From Clostridia bacterium (lineage in GTDB: Bacteria > Bacillota > Clostridia > Lachnospirales > Lachnospiraceae), in contig QKJQ01000013.1 of the NCBI GenBank assembly GCA_003249225.1, positions 62,001 to 126,000 of the forward strand: a stretch of 64,000 bases of DNA. The letters are read 5' to 3'. This document shows positions 63,481 through 64,000 of the stretch, piece after piece (positions within the stretch are counted from its first letter, which is position 1; each line of letters opens with the position of its first letter). The notes beneath the pieces were generated by a model. The model was not told the origin of the DNA. It ran no database searches and saw only the letters and a list, made by a program, of their open reading frames with translations. The translations under genes and the position numbers were made by a program.

Positions 63481-64000
63481 TTTGTCTCTCCCTTCGTTGC
63501 ATCTGCGTTCTGAATGTCTTCTTCTTTGGCATCTGTATTATCATCATTTATTTTCGTTTGAACTGTTTTCTTTGGATTTTTTTTCTTTTGCACCATTATC
63601 GTAATACCACCCAGCAGACCGCAGGATAAGATAATCAGTATAACATTAACATCAAAAAAGAAAGCCAGAATAAATGCGGCAAATAAAACGACCACCGGTA
63701 GCTTTTTCTTTTCTTTGAACAGATCCTGTGCCATCCTTATGGCAACATCGATTACGACAGCAGCAACACCTGCCTGCATTCCACGCAGCAAGAACTTGAT
63801 ATAAACATTGCTGATGAATGCAGTGTATGCAAGGGAGATTACAGACAAAATAATCAGGGGTGGGAGAACTGTACCCAAAATCGTAATAGCAACGCCGGCT
63901 GCTCCGGCCAGGCGGTATCCAATCAAAACTGCCGCATTCACAGCAACCGCTCCCGGTGTAGATTGTGCGATTGCTGTGAGGTCAAGCATTTCCTCGTCTT
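63477..64000 (-). CDS. Chromate transporter family protein, first half (cut by window edge)
   Basis: Partner of the preceding gene. The visible 174 codons start inside the protein, since the frame stays open to base 64000 and the motif EEMLDLTAIAQSTPGAVAVN lies well inside normal family members; the N-terminus is outside the window. Several membrane helices follow, and the C-terminus carries an unusual hydrophilic Lys/Asp/Glu tail of about 35 residues. Confidence 0.9.
   Translation of the reverse strand, partial: DEEMLDLTAIAQSTPGAVAVNAAVLIGYRLAGAAGVAITILGTVLPPLIILSVISLAYTAFISNVYIKFLLRGMQAGVAAVVIDVAIRMAQDLFKEKKKLPVVVLFAAFILAFFFDVNVILIILSCGLLGGITIMVQKKKNPKKTVQTKINDDNTDAKEEDIQNADATKGETK

Overview
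The window looks like a chromosomal segment of a low-GC, anaerobic Firmicute of the Lachnospiraceae (Clostridium cluster XIVa) type. The signs are AGGAGG ribosome binding sites, near-consensus sigma-A promoters (TTGACA-17-TATAAT), HisZ with short HisG, a SpoIID-like protein, a 2-hydroxyacyl-CoA dehydratase activase homologue, a chemotaxis CheV, and secreted proteins with Thr/Pro-rich linkers. I cannot assign a genus. Nearly all genes lie on the minus strand, and there is no phage, insertion sequence, tRNA or rRNA.

Layout: (1) 1-2.7 kb, the 5' part of glgA and recN. (2) 2.9-12.0 kb, a carbohydrate island: a GH29 fucosidase with its own promoter, then a beta-1,4-galactan system with a binding protein, two permeases, a GH53 endo-galactanase lipoprotein and a LacI-family regulator. 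Three promoters there have the same LacI-type operator at +1. (3) 12.1-20.8 kb, hisZ-hisG-hisD-hisB-hisA-hisIE running into a leucine-rich-repeat surface protein and a phosphohexomutase. hisIE carries an extra degenerate HisF-like barrel. (4) 20.8-21.9 kb, a 1.16-kb region without a protein gene. It holds a strong promoter, a clear class-I cyclic-di-GMP riboswitch and about 650 nt of helix-rich RNA ending at a terminator. This is the most unusual item in the window. (5) 21.9-26.5 kb, HtrA protease, a DUF5050 protein, an RlmI-like methyltransferase and GtrA. (6) 26.5-36.7 kb, a second glycan island: LplB/LplC-type permeases, a binding protein and a GH112 phosphorylase, with a divergent AraC regulator and a GH88 + DUF2264 pair. 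(7) 36.9-37.4 kb, a small membrane protein and a ComFB-family protein. (8) 37.5-47.8 kb, housekeeping: Nudix, U32 peptidase-like protein, queA, SpoIID-like, lepB, galK, an unlisted 49-residue membrane protein, pyrE, pyrD, pyrK. (9) 48-52.2 kb, a 1406-residue activase-like protein. (10) 52.4-64 kb, a 28-bp tandem repeat, ung, hisF, hisH, a zinc-ribbon membrane protein, CheV, a lipoprotein, a two-component system, a TM/coiled-coil protein, a cyclophilin lipoprotein and a split chromate transporter cut by the window edge.

How the genes may work together (inference): GH53 cuts galactan outside the cell, the adjacent transporter imports galacto-oligosaccharides, and GalK plus the hexomutase help feed galactose into glycolysis. 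GH112 yields galactose-1-phosphate directly from a galactosyl disaccharide. Both transporters lack an ATPase here, so a shared MsmX-type ATPase encoded elsewhere is expected. The cyclic-di-GMP riboswitch, the ComFB protein (a family reported to bind cyclic dinucleotides) and CheV suggest that second-messenger and motility control matter in this organism.
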